Assembly: GCF_026967935.1 (NCBI RefSeq)
Contig: NZ_JAPVBL010000004.1
Coordinates: 62,001-126,000 of the forward strand
Length of the DNA: 64,000 nt
Direction: 5' to 3'
DNA from: Modestobacter sp. VKM Ac-2982
GTDB lineage: Bacteria; Actinomycetota; Actinomycetes; Mycobacteriales; Geodermatophilaceae
Shown here: piece by piece, positions 37,663-46,916 of the stretch
Layout: each line of letters begins with the position of its first letter
Position numbering within the stretch: position 1 is the first letter of the stretch
Notes under the pieces: generated by a model
Seen by the model: the letters and a program-made list of their open reading frames with translations, nothing else
The model's database searches: none
Told to the model about the DNA's origin: nothing
Program-made: the position numbers and the translations under genes

Positions 37663-38199
37663 GTGTTCGAGCGCTTCACCGACGAGGCCCGCCGGGCCGT
37701 CGTCGTCGCCCAGGAGGAGGCCCGCACACTGCGGGCGGAGAAGATCGACCCGGTGCACCTGCTGCTGGCCCTGGCCGAGGACCCCGGCCGCGGCGGCGCG
37801 GTGCTGCGTGCCGCCGGCGCCGACCACCCGAACCTCCGGTCGGCTCTGGACCGGTCGGGCAGCGCCCTGGACGCCGATGCGCTCGCCACCGTGGGCATCG
37901 ACCTGGACCAGGTGCGCGCCGCCGCGGAGTCCGCGTTCGGCCCAGGCGCCCTGGACCGCGGCGCTCGCGAGCCGGCCGGGCACATCCCCTTCGCCGACGG
38001 CAGCAAGCGCGCCCTCGAGGAGTCGCTGCGGCACGTGCTCCGGTCGAAGGTGCGCCGACGGGCCCGGGCCATCGACACCGGAGCGCTGCTCGCCGGGCTG
38101 CTGGCCGTCGGCGACCCGGTGGTGACCCGGGTCCTCCGGCAGGTGGGCACCGATGCCGACCGGCTGCGCGGGCAGCTCGGGGACGCTTCGGCGGCGTGA
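37663..38199 (+). CDS. Clp N-terminal (ClpR) domain protein without ATPase
   Basis: 178 residues with two Clp N repeats: MFERFTDEARRAVVVAQEEA (about 1-70) and a second after about residue 105 (GHIPFADGSKRALEESLRHV). There is no AAA module, so it is not a ClpC/ClpB unfoldase. It may bind substrates or ClpC-like adaptors. The GTG at 37663 follows the HTH gene by 1 bp, so the two are cotranslated. Its biological role is unknown. Confidence 0.88.
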   Translation: MFERFTDEARRAVVVAQEEARTLRAEKIDPVHLLLALAEDPGRGGAVLRAAGADHPNLRSALDRSGSALDADALATVGIDLDQVRAAAESAFGPGALDRGAREPAGHIPFADGSKRALEESLRHVLRSKVRRRARAIDTGALLAGLLAVGDPVVTRVLRQVGTDADRLRGQLGDASAA

Positions 38200-38206
38200 G
38201 CTCCCG

Positions 38207-38596
38207 TCAGCCGGCGGGCGGCGCCGGGGGTGCGGTCGGCGGCGGCCCGAAGGGCGTGCCCAGCAGCTCCTTGCGGACCTGGAGCAGGTACAGCCAGATC
38301 AGCAGGAACACGCCGCCGACCAGCCACATCGCCCCGCTGATCAGCCCGGTGAGCAGCAGTGGCACCTGCAGTGCCGTGCCGATGACCAGACCCTGCGGAC
38401 GGCGCTGCACCCCGCTGGCCAGGATCAGCAACACCGCCAGGACGAGCACGACCGTGAGCCGGGTGCTGGTCAGCCCCTCTCCGGTCTGGGCGATGCCGCG
38501 CGGCACGAAGAGGACGGCGATCCCCTCCAGCAGCAGGATCGCGGCGGCAGCTCCGCCCAGCGCCTTGCCGGCGCGCACCGGGTCGGGCGCCGTCAC
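38207..38596 (-). CDS. DUF4233 membrane protein
   Basis: 129 residues with four hydrophobic segments (AAAAILLLEGIAVLFV, LTVVLVLAVLLILASG, GTALQVPLLLTGLISGAM, GGVFLLIWLYLLQ) and a Pro/Ala-rich C-terminus. Members of DUF4233 follow folC in actinobacteria. The GTG start at 38596 overlaps the folC stop (GTGA). No function known. Confidence 0.87.
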   Translation of the reverse strand: MTAPDPVRAGKALGGAAAAILLLEGIAVLFVPRGIAQTGEGLTSTRLTVVLVLAVLLILASGVQRRPQGLVIGTALQVPLLLTGLISGAMWLVGGVFLLIWLYLLQVRKELLGTPFGPPPTAPPAPPAG

Positions 38597-39990
38597 GACC
38601 GCTTGCCGCCGAGCAGGCTGCGGGCCTCCCCCGCGGTGATCACACTGCCGGTGACCAGCACGCCGGACCCACCGAGCGCGTCGTCGGGACCGGCCTCGGC
38701 CAGCTCCATCGCCGACTCGAGCGCGTCGGTGAGCAGCGGGTGCACGCTGACCCGGTCGGCCCCGAAGACGTCGACCGCCAGGGCCCCCAGCTCGTCGGCC
38801 GGGATCGCCCGCGGGGAGCTGTTCTGGGTGACCACCAGTTCGGCGCACAGCGGCTCCAGCTCGGCCAGCATGCCGCTGACGTCCTTGCCCTGGACGCAGC
38901 CGACGACGCCGACCAGGCGGGTGAAGTCGAAGGACTCCCGGACCGCCTCGACCGTCGCCGCCATGCCGGCCGGGTTGTGCGCCGCGTCGACCAGCACCGC
39001 CGGGGAGGTGCGCACCCGCTCCAGCCGCCCGGGCGAGCGCACTGCGGCGAAGGACTCCCGGACGACGTCCTGGGCGACCGGGCCGGTGGCCGACCCCGCC
39101 CCCAGGAAGGCCTCCACCGCGGCCAGCGCGACGGCCGCGTTCTGCGCCTGGTGCGCGCCGAACAACGGCAGGAAGACCTCGTCGTACTCACCGCCCAGCC
39201 CCTGCAGCCGCACCTGCTGGCCGCCGACGGCGACCCGGCGCTCGAGCACGCCGAACTCGGTGCCCTCGCGGGCGACGGTCGCGTCGACCTCGATCGCCCG
39301 CCGCACCAGCGCCTCCAGCGCGCCGGCCGGCTGGTGGGCGAGCACCGCGACCACACCGCCGTCCGGGCGGCCGTCGGGCAGCACGCCGTCCCCGGTGGCC
39401 GGCTTGATGATCCCGGCCTTCTCGGTGGCGATCGTGGCGACGTCGGGCCCCAGGTACTCGGCGTGGTCCATCGAGACGGGTGTGACGACGGCGACCCGGG
39501 CGTCGGCGACGGTGGTCGCGTCCCAGGTGCCGCCCATGCCGACCTCGACGACCGCGACGTCCACCGGCGCCTCGGCGAAGGCGGCGTAGGCCATCGCGAC
39601 CATCACCTCGAAGAAGGACATCGGGACGTCACTGCCCGCGTCCACCATCTGCACGTAGGGGGCGACGTCGTCGTAGACCTCGACGAAGCGCTCGGCCGGC
39701 AGCGGCTCGCCGTCGAGCACGATCCGCTCGCGCATCGACTCCAGGTGCGGGCTGGTGAACCGGCCGACCCGCAGGCCGAAGCCGCGCAGCAGCTCGTCGA
39801 CCATCCGCGCCGTCGTCGTCTTGCCGTTGGTGCCGGTCACCTGGACGACGGGCATCGCCCGGTGCGGGGAGCCGAGCAGGTCGACCAGGGCGGAGATGCG
39901 GGTCAGCGACGGCTCGAGCCGGTTCTCCGGCCACCGCGCCAAGAGCGCCTGCTCGACCCGGGCCAGGTCACGGGAAAGGGAGGTGCTCAT
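38593..39990 (-). CDS. folC: Bifunctional folylpolyglutamate/dihydrofolate synthase
   Basis: Adds glutamates to folates and makes dihydrofolate; 465 residues. Mur-ligase-type P-loop [20 protein letters not shown], the FolC loop [15 protein letters not shown] and [10 protein letters not shown] are all present. I chose the ATG at 39990; an upstream ATG at 40011 would run through the valS promoter. Divergent from valS with only 19 bp between starts. Confidence 0.95.
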   Translation of the reverse strand: MSTSLSRDLARVEQALLARWPENRLEPSLTRISALVDLLGSPHRAMPVVQVTGTNGKTTTARMVDELLRGFGLRVGRFTSPHLESMRERIVLDGEPLPAERFVEVYDDVAPYVQMVDAGSDVPMSFFEVMVAMAYAAFAEAPVDVAVVEVGMGGTWDATTVADARVAVVTPVSMDHAEYLGPDVATIATEKAGIIKPATGDGVLPDGRPDGGVVAVLAHQPAGALEALVRRAIEVDATVAREGTEFGVLERRVAVGGQQVRLQGLGGEYDEVFLPLFGAHQAQNAAVALAAVEAFLGAGSATGPVAQDVVRESFAAVRSPGRLERVRTSPAVLVDAAHNPAGMAATVEAVRESFDFTRLVGVVGCVQGKDVSGMLAELEPLCAELVVTQNSSPRAIPADELGALAVDVFGADRVSVHPLLTDALESAMELAEAGPDDALGGSGVLVTGSVITAGEARSLLGGKRS

Positions 39991-39996
39991 CGCTCT

Positions 39997-40002
39997 TAGG
40001 AT
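39997..40002 (+). promoter_or_regulatory. -10 element for leaderless valS
   Basis: TAGGAT ends 7 bp before the valS ATG at 40010, so transcription should begin at the start codon. No Shine-Dalgarno is present. It lies within the 19-bp gap to folC. Confidence 0.5.
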
Positions 40003-40009
40003 GCCAGTC

Positions 40010-42598
40010 ATGGTTGCCGACACCCGATCCCTGGACAGCACTCCCCCGGGGAGCACCGGCGGCGTACCCGAGAAGCCCTCGATCGACGGGCTGGAGGAGA
40101 AGTGGGTGGCCCGCTGGGCCGAGGGCGACACCTACGCCTTCGACCGCGACGCGGCGCTGTCCGCCCCCCGCGCCCAGACCTACGCGATCGACACGCCGCC
40201 GCCGACGGCGAGCGGGTCGCTGCACGTGGGTCACGTGTTCAGCTACACCCACACCGACATCGTCGCCCGCTACCAGCGGATGCGCGGCAAGCACGTCTTC
40301 TACCCGATGGGCTGGGACGACAACGGCCTGCCCACCGAGCGCCGGGTGCAGAACTACTACGGCGTGCGCTGCGACCCCTCGCTCCCCTACGACGAGTCGT
40401 TCGAGCCGCCGGAGAAGCCGGGCAAGGACCAGCAGCCGATCTCCCGGCGCAACTTCGTCGAGCTGTGCGAGCGGCTGACCGCGGTCGACGAGGCGGCGTT
40501 CGAGGAGCTGTGGCGTCGGGTCGGGCTGTCGGTCGACTGGTCCAACGTCTACCGGACCATCTCGGAGTCCTCCCGGGCCACCGCGCAGAAGATGTTCCTG
40601 CACAACCTGGCCCGCGGGGAGGCCTACGCCCAGGAGGCGCCGACCCTTTGGGACGTCACCTTCCGCACCGCGGTCGCCCAGGCCGAGCTGGAGGACCGGG
40701 AACGCCCCGGCGCCTACCACCGGATCGGCTTCAGTGGGCCCTCGGGCGACCCGGTGTTCATCGAGACCACCCGCCCAGAGCTGCTGCCGGCGTGCGTCGC
40801 CCTGGTCGCCCACCCCGACGACGAGCGCTACCAGCCGCTGTTCGGGAAGACGGTCACCACTCCCCTGTTCGGCGTCGAGGTCCCCGTGGTCGCCCACCGG
40901 CTGGCCGAGCCGGACAAGGGCTCGGGCATCGCGATGATCTGCACCTTCGGTGACCTGAACGACGTCACCTGGTGGCGGGAGCTGCAGCTGCCGACCCGCG
41001 CCGTCATCGGCTGGGACGGCCGCTTCCTCGCCGAGCCGCCGGCCGACGTGCCCGCCGACGTGTACGGCGAGCTGGCCGGCAAGACCTCCTTCAGCGCGCA
41101 GCAGCGGATCGTCGAGCTGCTCCGCGAGTCCGGCGACCTGGCGGGCGACCCGAAGCCGATCACCCACCCGGTGAAGTTCTTCGAGAAGGGCGAGCGCCCG
41201 CTGGAGATCGTCACCACCCGGCAGTGGTACATCCGCAACGGCGGGCGGGACGGCGACCTGCGCGACGCCCTGCTGGCCCGCGGCCGGGAGATCCAGTGGG
41301 TGCCCGAGCACATGCGGCACCGCTACGACAACTGGGTCGAGGGGCTCAACGGCGACTGGCTGATCAGCCGGCAGCGGTTCTTCGGTGTGCCGTTCCCGGT
41401 CTGGTACCGGTTGGACTCCGAGGGCGAACCCGACCACTCCGCGCCGATCCTGGCGCCGGAGTCGGCGCTGCCGGTCGACCCGTCCTCCGACGTCCCCGAG
41501 GGCTTCACCGCCGACCAGCGGGGCGTGCCGGGCGGGTTCATGGCCGACCCCGATGTCATGGACACCTGGGCCACCTCGTCGCTGTCGCCGCAGGTCGCCT
41601 CGGGTTGGGAGACCGACCCGGAGCTGTTCGCACACGTCTTCCCGATGGACCAGCGGCCGCAGGCGCACGACATCATCCGCACCTGGCTGTTCTCCACCGT
41701 CGTCCGGGCGCACTTCGAGCACGGCACGGTGCCGTGGACGCACGCCACCATCTCCGGCTTCGTGGTCGACCCCGACCGCAAGAAGATGTCGAAGTCCAAG
41801 GGCAACGCGACCACCCCGATCGACGTCCTGGAGCGCTACGGCACCGACGCAGTCCGCTGGCGCGCCGCCGGCGCCCGGCCGGGGGCGGACAGCCCGTTCG
41901 ACGAGGCGCAGATGAAGGTCGGCCGCCGGCTGGCGATGAAGGTGCTCAACATCGGCAAGTTCGTGCTGGGGCTGGGAGCCTCTCCCGACCTGACGGCCGA
42001 GGCGGTCACTGAGCCGATCGACCTCGGGCTGCTCGCCTCGTTGGCGCAGGTGGTCGACGAGGCGACCGCGGCGATGGAGGCCTACAACTACACCCGGGCG
42101 CTCGAGGTCACCGAGTCGTTCTTCTGGTCGTTCTGCGACGACTACGTGGAGCTGGTGAAGACCCGCGCCTACGGCTCTGGCCCCGGGGCTGCCTCCGCCC
42201 AGGCCACGCTGGCGCTGGCGCTGTCGGTGCAGCTGCGACTGCTGGCCCCGGTGCTGCCGTTCGTGACCGAGGAGGTCTGGTCCTGGTGGCAGACCGGCTC
42301 GGTGCACCAGGCGCTCTGGCCGACCGCGACCGAGCTGCCGGCCGGTGGCGACCCGGCGGTGGTGTCGGCGGCGGCCGAGGTGCTGTCGCTGGTGCGCAAG
42401 GCGAAGTCCGACGCCAAGACGTCGATGCGGACCGACGTCGCGACGACGACAGTGACCGTCTCCGCGGCGCGGATGGCCGCGGTCGAGGCCGCCCGGGGTG
42501 ACCTGGTGGACGCCGGCCGGATCCAGTCGCTGACCGTGGTCGCCGGCGAGGGCCCGCTCCACGTCGACGTCGTCCTCGCCGAGACACCCACCGCCTGA
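40010..42598 (+). CDS. valS: Valyl-tRNA synthetase
   Basis: Charges tRNA-Val; 862 residues. Class I signatures HVGH (residues 72-75, as [10 protein letters not shown]) and KMSKS (592-596, in KKMSKSKGN), and [12 protein letters not shown] of the Val/Ile/Leu branch. The C-terminal coiled-coil arm ends at VLAETPTA. The ATG at 40010 is preferred over the in-frame ATG at 40001, which overlaps the -10 box. Confidence 0.96.
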   Translation: MVADTRSLDSTPPGSTGGVPEKPSIDGLEEKWVARWAEGDTYAFDRDAALSAPRAQTYAIDTPPPTASGSLHVGHVFSYTHTDIVARYQRMRGKHVFYPMGWDDNGLPTERRVQNYYGVRCDPSLPYDESFEPPEKPGKDQQPISRRNFVELCERLTAVDEAAFEELWRRVGLSVDWSNVYRTISESSRATAQKMFLHNLARGEAYAQEAPTLWDVTFRTAVAQAELEDRERPGAYHRIGFSGPSGDPVFIETTRPELLPACVALVAHPDDERYQPLFGKTVTTPLFGVEVPVVAHRLAEPDKGSGIAMICTFGDLNDVTWWRELQLPTRAVIGWDGRFLAEPPADVPADVYGELAGKTSFSAQQRIVELLRESGDLAGDPKPITHPVKFFEKGERPLEIVTTRQWYIRNGGRDGDLRDALLARGREIQWVPEHMRHRYDNWVEGLNGDWLISRQRFFGVPFPVWYRLDSEGEPDHSAPILAPESALPVDPSSDVPEGFTADQRGVPGGFMADPDVMDTWATSSLSPQVASGWETDPELFAHVFPMDQRPQAHDIIRTWLFSTVVRAHFEHGTVPWTHATISGFVVDPDRKKMSKSKGNATTPIDVLERYGTDAVRWRAAGARPGADSPFDEAQMKVGRRLAMKVLNIGKFVLGLGASPDLTAEAVTEPIDLGLLASLAQVVDEATAAMEAYNYTRALEVTESFFWSFCDDYVELVKTRAYGSGPGAASAQATLALALSVQLRLLAPVLPFVTEEVWSWWQTGSVHQALWPTATELPAGGDPAVVSAAAEVLSLVRKAKSDAKTSMRTDVATTTVTVSAARMAAVEAARGDLVDAGRIQSLTVVAGEGPLHVDVVLAETPTA

Positions 42599-42600
42599 CC

Positions 42601-42651
42601 GTGTGCGCTGAGTGCCAGGTGCCGAGCCTGGACCTGGCACTCAGCGCACAC
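42601..42651. repeat. 20-bp perfect inverted repeat after valS
   Basis: Arms 42601-42620 and 42632-42651 are perfectly complementary around an 11-nt loop. The right arm includes the last codons and stop of the DUF559 gene. It separates convergent valS and DUF559 and can terminate both. Its arm (GTGTGCGC-N12 ending AGGT) resembles the palindrome upstream of the same DUF559 gene. Confidence 0.85.
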
Positions 42652-43561
42652 CGTCGAGCCCGAGCAGGCGGCGCCGGGCCGCGTGGACGGTCAGGATCTC
42701 CCTCTGGCAGGCGGCGGCTTCGACCGTGAGCCTCCGGTAGCCGAACCGGAGCGTCTGCCACCCCACCGTGGCCGCCAGGGCATCTCGGCGGATGTCCCGC
42801 TCCCGCTGCTCGCGGGAGCCGTGCCAGGCGGCCCCGTCCATCTCGACGGCGAGCAGCACGTCCTCGCAGGCGGCGTCGAGGAGGAACCGCTCCCCCGCCA
42901 CCGTGATCGGACGCTGCTGGACGAACGCCGGCATGCCCGGAGCACGCAGGACCTGCAGGCAACCCCAGATCTCGAGCTCGCTCTGGCACCCGTCGGCGAG
43001 CAACCGGACGAGTTCGGTCAAGGCAGCTCGCCCGGGCAACCGGGGACGCCGAGCCAGCTCATCGGCCAACTGTCGCGCCGTGCACAGCCGCCGGCGGACC
43101 GCGGTGATCGCTGCTGCGCGGACAGCGGGGCGCCCGGCACCGGAGGGATCAGCCCACGCGTCGACGACCGAACGTTCGACCGACGTCACCGGCAACCCGC
43201 CGACCGGCCGCACGTGCCAGTCCACATCGGCCACCCGGTGCAGTACGACTCCCGGGCCACCACGACCACTGCGGCCCGGCGCCACGGTGACGTGGACGGG
43301 ACCAACGGGCGGCGCGACGAGGCCCCAGAGCGCCAGGGCGGTGGCGTGGCTGACCACGGCCTCCCGCGACCGGACGGCAGCAGCCACCCGGACCCGCCAG
43401 TCGGTCGTCGACCCCCGCACCGCGTAGCAGCCACCACCGAGACGCAGCAGCCGGCCACTCGCGACCCAGGAGCGGACGGTCGTCGGGCTCACCTGCGCCG
43501 TCAACTGCGCCCACGTGGTCCATCCTCGCGGTCCGACCAGGCCTTCGACGTCGTGCCGCAC
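42641..43561 (-). CDS. DUF559 (Vsr-like) protein with AbiEi-type N-terminal domain
   Basis: 306 residues. The N-terminal winged-helix region (WTTWAQLTAQVSPTTVRSWV) resembles the AbiEi antitoxin DNA-binding domain; the C-terminal region has the DUF559 nuclease-fold pattern DAACEDVLLAVEMDGAAWHG. The restriction-like Asp and Glu positions are present but their spacing is not proof of activity. Such proteins are abundant and multi-copy in actinobacteria; the role is unknown. GTG start at 43561. Confidence 0.8.
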   Translation of the reverse strand: MRHDVEGLVGPRGWTTWAQLTAQVSPTTVRSWVASGRLLRLGGGCYAVRGSTTDWRVRVAAAVRSREAVVSHATALALWGLVAPPVGPVHVTVAPGRSGRGGPGVVLHRVADVDWHVRPVGGLPVTSVERSVVDAWADPSGAGRPAVRAAAITAVRRRLCTARQLADELARRPRLPGRAALTELVRLLADGCQSELEIWGCLQVLRAPGMPAFVQQRPITVAGERFLLDAACEDVLLAVEMDGAAWHGSREQRERDIRRDALAATVGWQTLRFGYRRLTVEAAACQREILTVHAARRRLLGLDGVR

Positions 43562-43626
43562 CCCGACAGCCTGGCGCGCCCGGCCTGGGCGCCGCAGCCG
43601 CGCCGAGCATCTGTGGACGGCGGGCG

Positions 43627-43668
43627 CGGACTGTCAGTCGGGCAGCTGCCAGCTGACAGTCTGCGCAC
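43627..43668. repeat. Palindrome upstream of the DUF559 gene
   Basis: A pair of arms near 43625-43638 and 43654-43667 (GCGCGGACTGTCAG and CTGACAGTCTGCGC) match at 13 of 14 positions. The loop holds a second small palindrome GGCAGCTGCC. The right arm read on the minus strand begins GTGTGCGCAGACTGTCAGCT, identical at 16 of 20 positions to the left arm at 42601. Confidence 0.7.
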
Positions 43669-43688
43669 ACCTGTTCCTGAAAGCCGCG

Positions 43689-43719
43689 ACGGCCCGCTCC
43701 CCTGAGGGGAACGGGCCGT
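43689..43719 (-). terminator. clpX terminator
   Basis: 14-bp stem with one mismatch (43689-43702 with 43706-43719) and a 3-nt loop, beginning 15 bp after the clpX TAA. Confidence 0.75.
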
Positions 43720-43734
43720 CGGGGTGTGGCTGGG

Positions 43735-45009
43735 TTACGCGGACTTCTCGCGGGGGGCGCGGGCGGGCTTGCGGGGCACGAGGGTGGGGCTCACGTGCTC
43801 CAGCACGACCTCGCGGGTGATGACGACCGTGGCGACGTCCTCGCGGCTGGGGATGTCGTACATCACCGACTGGAGCACCTCCTCCAGGATCGCCCGCAGA
43901 CCACGGGCACCGGTGCCCCGCAGGATGGCCTGGTCGGCGATCGACTCGAGCGCGTCGTCGGTGAACTCCAGCTCCACCCCGTCGAGCTCGAACAGTCGCC
44001 GGTACTGGCGCACCAGGGCGTTCTTCGGCTCGGTGAGGATGTTCATCAGCGCCGTGCGGTCGAGCTTCTGCACGCTGGTGATCACCGGCAGCCGGCCGAT
44101 GAACTCGGGGATCATGCCGAACTTCAGCAGGTCCTCGGGCATGACCTGCGCGAAGGCGTTGGCCTCCTCGATCTCGGCCTTGCCGCGGACCTCGGCGCCG
44201 AAGCCGATGCCCTGCTTGCCCGTGCGTGCCTCGATCACCTGGTCCAGCCCGGCGAACGCGCCACCGACGATGAACAGCACGTTCGTGGTGTCGATCTGGA
44301 TGAACTCCTGGTGCGGGTGCTTCCGCCCACCCTGCGGGGGCACCGACGCGGTCGTGCCCTCGAGGATCTTCAGCAGCGCCTGCTGAACGCCCTCACCGGA
44401 GACGTCCCGGGTGATCGACGGGTTCTCGCTCTTGCGGGCGATCTTGTCGACCTCGTCGATGTAGATGATCCCGGTCTCGGCGCGCTTGACGTCGTAGTCG
44501 GCCGCCTGGATCAGCTTGAGCAGGATGTTCTCGACGTCCTCGCCCACGTAGCCGGCCTCGGTGAGCGCCGTGGCGTCGGCGATCGCGAAGGGCACGTTGA
44601 GCATCCGGGCCAGCGTCTGCGCCAGGTGCGTCTTGCCGCAGCCCGTCGGGCCCATCAGCAGGATGTTGGACTTGGCGAGCTCGACGCCCTCGTCCCGGCC
44701 CCGGTCCGTGCCGCCGGCCTGCACCCGCTTGTAGTGGTTGTAGACGGCGACGGCGAGCGTGCGCTTGGCCTGGTCCTGGCCGATGACGTACTGCTCGAGG
44801 AAGTCGTGGATCTCCTTGGGCTTGGGCAGCTCGTCGAACTTGAGGTCCGACGACTCCGAGAGCTCTTCCTCGATGATCTCGTTGCAGAGGTCGATGCACT
44901 CGTCGCAGATGTACACCCCAGGGCCAGCGATGAGCTTCTTGACCTGCTTCTGGCTCTTCCCGCAGAACGAGCACTTGAGCAGGTCGCCGCTCTCACCGAT
45001 ACGTGCCAC
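43735..45009 (-). CDS. clpX: ATP-dependent Clp protease ATP-binding subunit ClpX
   Basis: Unfoldase that feeds ClpP; 424 residues. The zinc-binding cysteines C13, C16, C35 and C38 lie in [15 protein letters not shown] and [10 protein letters not shown], Walker A GPTGCGKT at 120-127, Walker B in [12 protein letters not shown]. The start at GTG 45009 ([11 protein letters not shown]) has GGAGGT 7 nt upstream and matches the mycobacterial start; the GTG 15 nt further up is less likely. Transcribed separately from clpP1P2, from a 318-bp upstream gap holding a SigR-like promoter. Confidence 0.96.
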   Translation of the reverse strand: MARIGESGDLLKCSFCGKSQKQVKKLIAGPGVYICDECIDLCNEIIEEELSESSDLKFDELPKPKEIHDFLEQYVIGQDQAKRTLAVAVYNHYKRVQAGGTDRGRDEGVELAKSNILLMGPTGCGKTHLAQTLARMLNVPFAIADATALTEAGYVGEDVENILLKLIQAADYDVKRAETGIIYIDEVDKIARKSENPSITRDVSGEGVQQALLKILEGTTASVPPQGGRKHPHQEFIQIDTTNVLFIVGGAFAGLDQVIEARTGKQGIGFGAEVRGKAEIEEANAFAQVMPEDLLKFGMIPEFIGRLPVITSVQKLDRTALMNILTEPKNALVRQYRRLFELDGVELEFTDDALESIADQAILRGTGARGLRAILEEVLQSVMYDIPSREDVATVVITREVVLEHVSPTLVPRKPARAPREKSA

Positions 45010-45145
45010 CTGGCTGACCTCCACCTCGAATGGGACAGCGCTGCCGCGGTCCCGTTGGTTCGTGCTGTGTCATGCCCTTGTCGACGCCCGTCCTGCTGGC
45101 GTTCGGTGTCCCTGCGGTCGTGACCGGGGAATCGGGCGTTCACCG

Positions 45146-45172
45146 AACCTACCCGGCTGATCCGACGTTCCC
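45146..45172 (-). promoter_or_regulatory. SigR/SigH-like promoter upstream of clpX
   Basis: Minus strand reads GGGAAC, 18 bp, GTT, close to the GGGAAT-N18-GTT consensus of thiol-oxidative-stress sigma factors. A SigA-type -10 (TAGGTT at 45146-45151) overlaps it. Either would give a leader of about 130 nt. Confidence 0.4.
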
Positions 45173-45279
45173 AGGCAGGAACTCACCCGGCTCGCCCGGC
45201 CCGCAACACCCGCCCCGGCCCTCCCCCGTGACCCGGCGGACTGCGGGGAGAACACCGAAACGAGAGATGGGAGAACGGT

Positions 45280-45316
45280 ACGGGCCGAGAGCGCGACACG
45301 CGCGCTCTCGGCCCGT
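45280..45316 (-). terminator. clpP2 terminator
   Basis: Perfect 16-bp stem (45280-45295 with 45301-45316), 5-nt loop, beginning 12 bp after the clpP2 stop. Confidence 0.8.
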
Positions 45317-45328
45317 CCTGTCACCGGA

Positions 45329-45967
45329 TCAGACCGGCGGCAGCGCGTTGAGCTTGCGGCTCTGGATGACCTGGTCGACGATCCCGTACTCCATGGCCTG
45401 CTGGGCCGTGAGGATCTTGTCCCGGTCGATGTCCTTGCGGACCTGCTCCTGGGTCTGTCCGGTGTGCCGGGCCAGGATCTGCTCCATCTGCACCCGCACC
45501 CGCTCGATCTCCCGGGCGTGGATCTCCAGGTCGGTGACCTGGCCACCGGCCTCGCCGGAGGGCTGGTGGATCAGCACGCGGGAGTACGGCAGCGCCAGGC
45601 GCTTGCCCTTGGTCCCGGCAGCCAGCAGGACGGCGGCCGCGGAGGCCGCCTGGCCCATGCAGACGGTCTGGATGTCGGGGCGGACGAACATCATCGTGTC
45701 GTAGATGGCCGTCAGCGCGGTGAACGAGCCACCGGGGCTGTTGATGTACATGGTGATGTCACGGTCGGGGTCGTTGGACTCCAGCGTGATCAGCTGCGCC
45801 ATGACGTCGTTGGCCGAGGCGTCGTCGACCTGCACCCCGAGGAAGATGATGCGCTCCTCGAAGAGCTTGTTGTACGGGTTCGACTCCTTCATGCCGTAGC
45901 TCGTGCGCTCGACGAAGGAGGGGAGGATGTACCGGCTCTGCGGCATCTGGAAGTCGCTCATAGTCAC
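45329..45967 (-). CDS. clpP2: ClpP2 peptidase
   Basis: Serine peptidase of the mixed ClpP1P2 tetradecamer; 212 residues. Catalytic Ser in [11 protein letters not shown], His in [12 protein letters not shown] and Asp in [12 protein letters not shown]. The GTG at 45967 overlaps the clpP1 stop (GTGA); an ATG two codons later (45961) is an alternative. In actinobacteria both ClpP subunits are needed for activity. Confidence 0.95.
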   Translation of the reverse strand: MTMSDFQMPQSRYILPSFVERTSYGMKESNPYNKLFEERIIFLGVQVDDASANDVMAQLITLESNDPDRDITMYINSPGGSFTALTAIYDTMMFVRPDIQTVCMGQAASAAAVLLAAGTKGKRLALPYSRVLIHQPSGEAGGQVTDLEIHAREIERVRVQMEQILARHTGQTQEQVRKDIDRDKILTAQQAMEYGIVDQVIQSRKLNALPPV

Positions 45968-46614
45968 TTCTCCGGTCCGTCGGTGACCGGGTTGTCGGTC
46001 GAGGTCATGGTCTCCGCGCGGGTCACCACGTGGTCGACGAAGCCGTACTCGAGGGCCTCCTGCGCGGTGAACCAGCGGTCGCGGTCGGAGTCCTTCTCGA
46101 TCTGCTCGACCGTCTGCCCGGTGAACTGCGCCTGCAGCTCGTTGAGCTGGGCCTTGGTGTTGCGGAAGAGCTCAGCCTGGATGGCGATGTCGGAGGCGGT
46201 GCCGCCGACGCCGGCCGAGGGCTGGTGCATCAGGATCCGCGTGTGGGGCAGCGAGTAGCGCTTGCCCTTCGTCCCGGCGGTGAGCAGGAACTGGCCCATC
46301 GAGGCGGCCAGGCCCATCGCGTAGGTGGCGACGTCGCAGTCGATGAACTGCATCGTGTCGAAGATCGCCATGCCGGCGGTGACGGAGCCGCCGGGCGAGT
46401 TGATGTAGAGGTGGATGTCGCGCTTGGGGTCCTCTGCGGACAGCAGCAGCATCTGCGCGGCCAGCTGGTTGGCGATGACGTCGTCGACCTGGCTGCCGAG
46501 GAAGATGATCCGCTCACGCAGCAGGCGCTCGTAGACCGAGTCGTTGAGGTTCATCATCGAGCCGCCGGCGCGCATCAGCGGCGCGCTGGCGGTGATCAGG
46601 TCTGAGTTGCTCAC
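45964..46614 (-). CDS. clpP1: ClpP1 peptidase
   Basis: 216 residues. Catalytic Ser in [11 protein letters not shown], His in [12 protein letters not shown] and Asp in [10 protein letters not shown]. First gene of the clpP1P2 operon. GTG start at 46614. Confidence 0.95.
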   Translation of the reverse strand: MSNSDLITASAPLMRAGGSMMNLNDSVYERLLRERIIFLGSQVDDVIANQLAAQMLLLSAEDPKRDIHLYINSPGGSVTAGMAIFDTMQFIDCDVATYAMGLAASMGQFLLTAGTKGKRYSLPHTRILMHQPSAGVGGTASDIAIQAELFRNTKAQLNELQAQFTGQTVEQIEKDSDRDRWFTAQEALEYGFVDHVVTRAETMTSTDNPVTDGPEK

Positions 46615-46866
46615 GGGTGCGGTGACCTCCGTAGGACTGCGGTGCAGTCGGTCTCGTGGAACGGGTTGGCCGGTGGTCGGGGGGCGACCGACGACGCTGC
46701 GGACGACCCTCGGTGCCGGTCGTCAGTGCGGCCTCGTGTGGTCGTCCTTCAGGGGTGCCTGAGTGTCACGTCGACCCTAACGCGCACCCCCGACCGGTTC
46801 CTCCCGGCGCGGGCCGGTGTTCGCCGTGGGCGCAGCGACGCCGCGGCCAGGGCCTCGGGAACGGCA
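46615..46866. other. Intergenic region upstream of clpP1
   Basis: About 250 bp, no open frame with support. A possible ClgR-like half-palindrome TTCGC-N5-GCGCA occurs near 46820-46835, some 200 bp before clpP1, but it is too degenerate to call a site. Confidence 0.3.
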
Positions 46867-46900
46867 GCGCCGCCCGTACCCAGCTGGGTACGGGCGGCGC
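46867..46900 (-). terminator. Trigger factor terminator
   Basis: Perfect 34-bp palindrome starting 16 bp after the tig stop; the central CAGCTG forms the loop. GC-rich, no U-tract. Confidence 0.8.
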
Positions 46901-46916
46901 GGTGTGCCGGGGTGGA

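Noticed and set aside
39968-42640. Minus-strand frame of 890 codons opposite valS
   Set aside because: Antisense to an intact aminoacyl-tRNA synthetase with perfect signatures; no domains.
46820-46835. ClgR operator upstream of clpP1
   Set aside because: Only one half matches well; the other half deviates and the distance to clpP1 is large. Kept as a weak note only.
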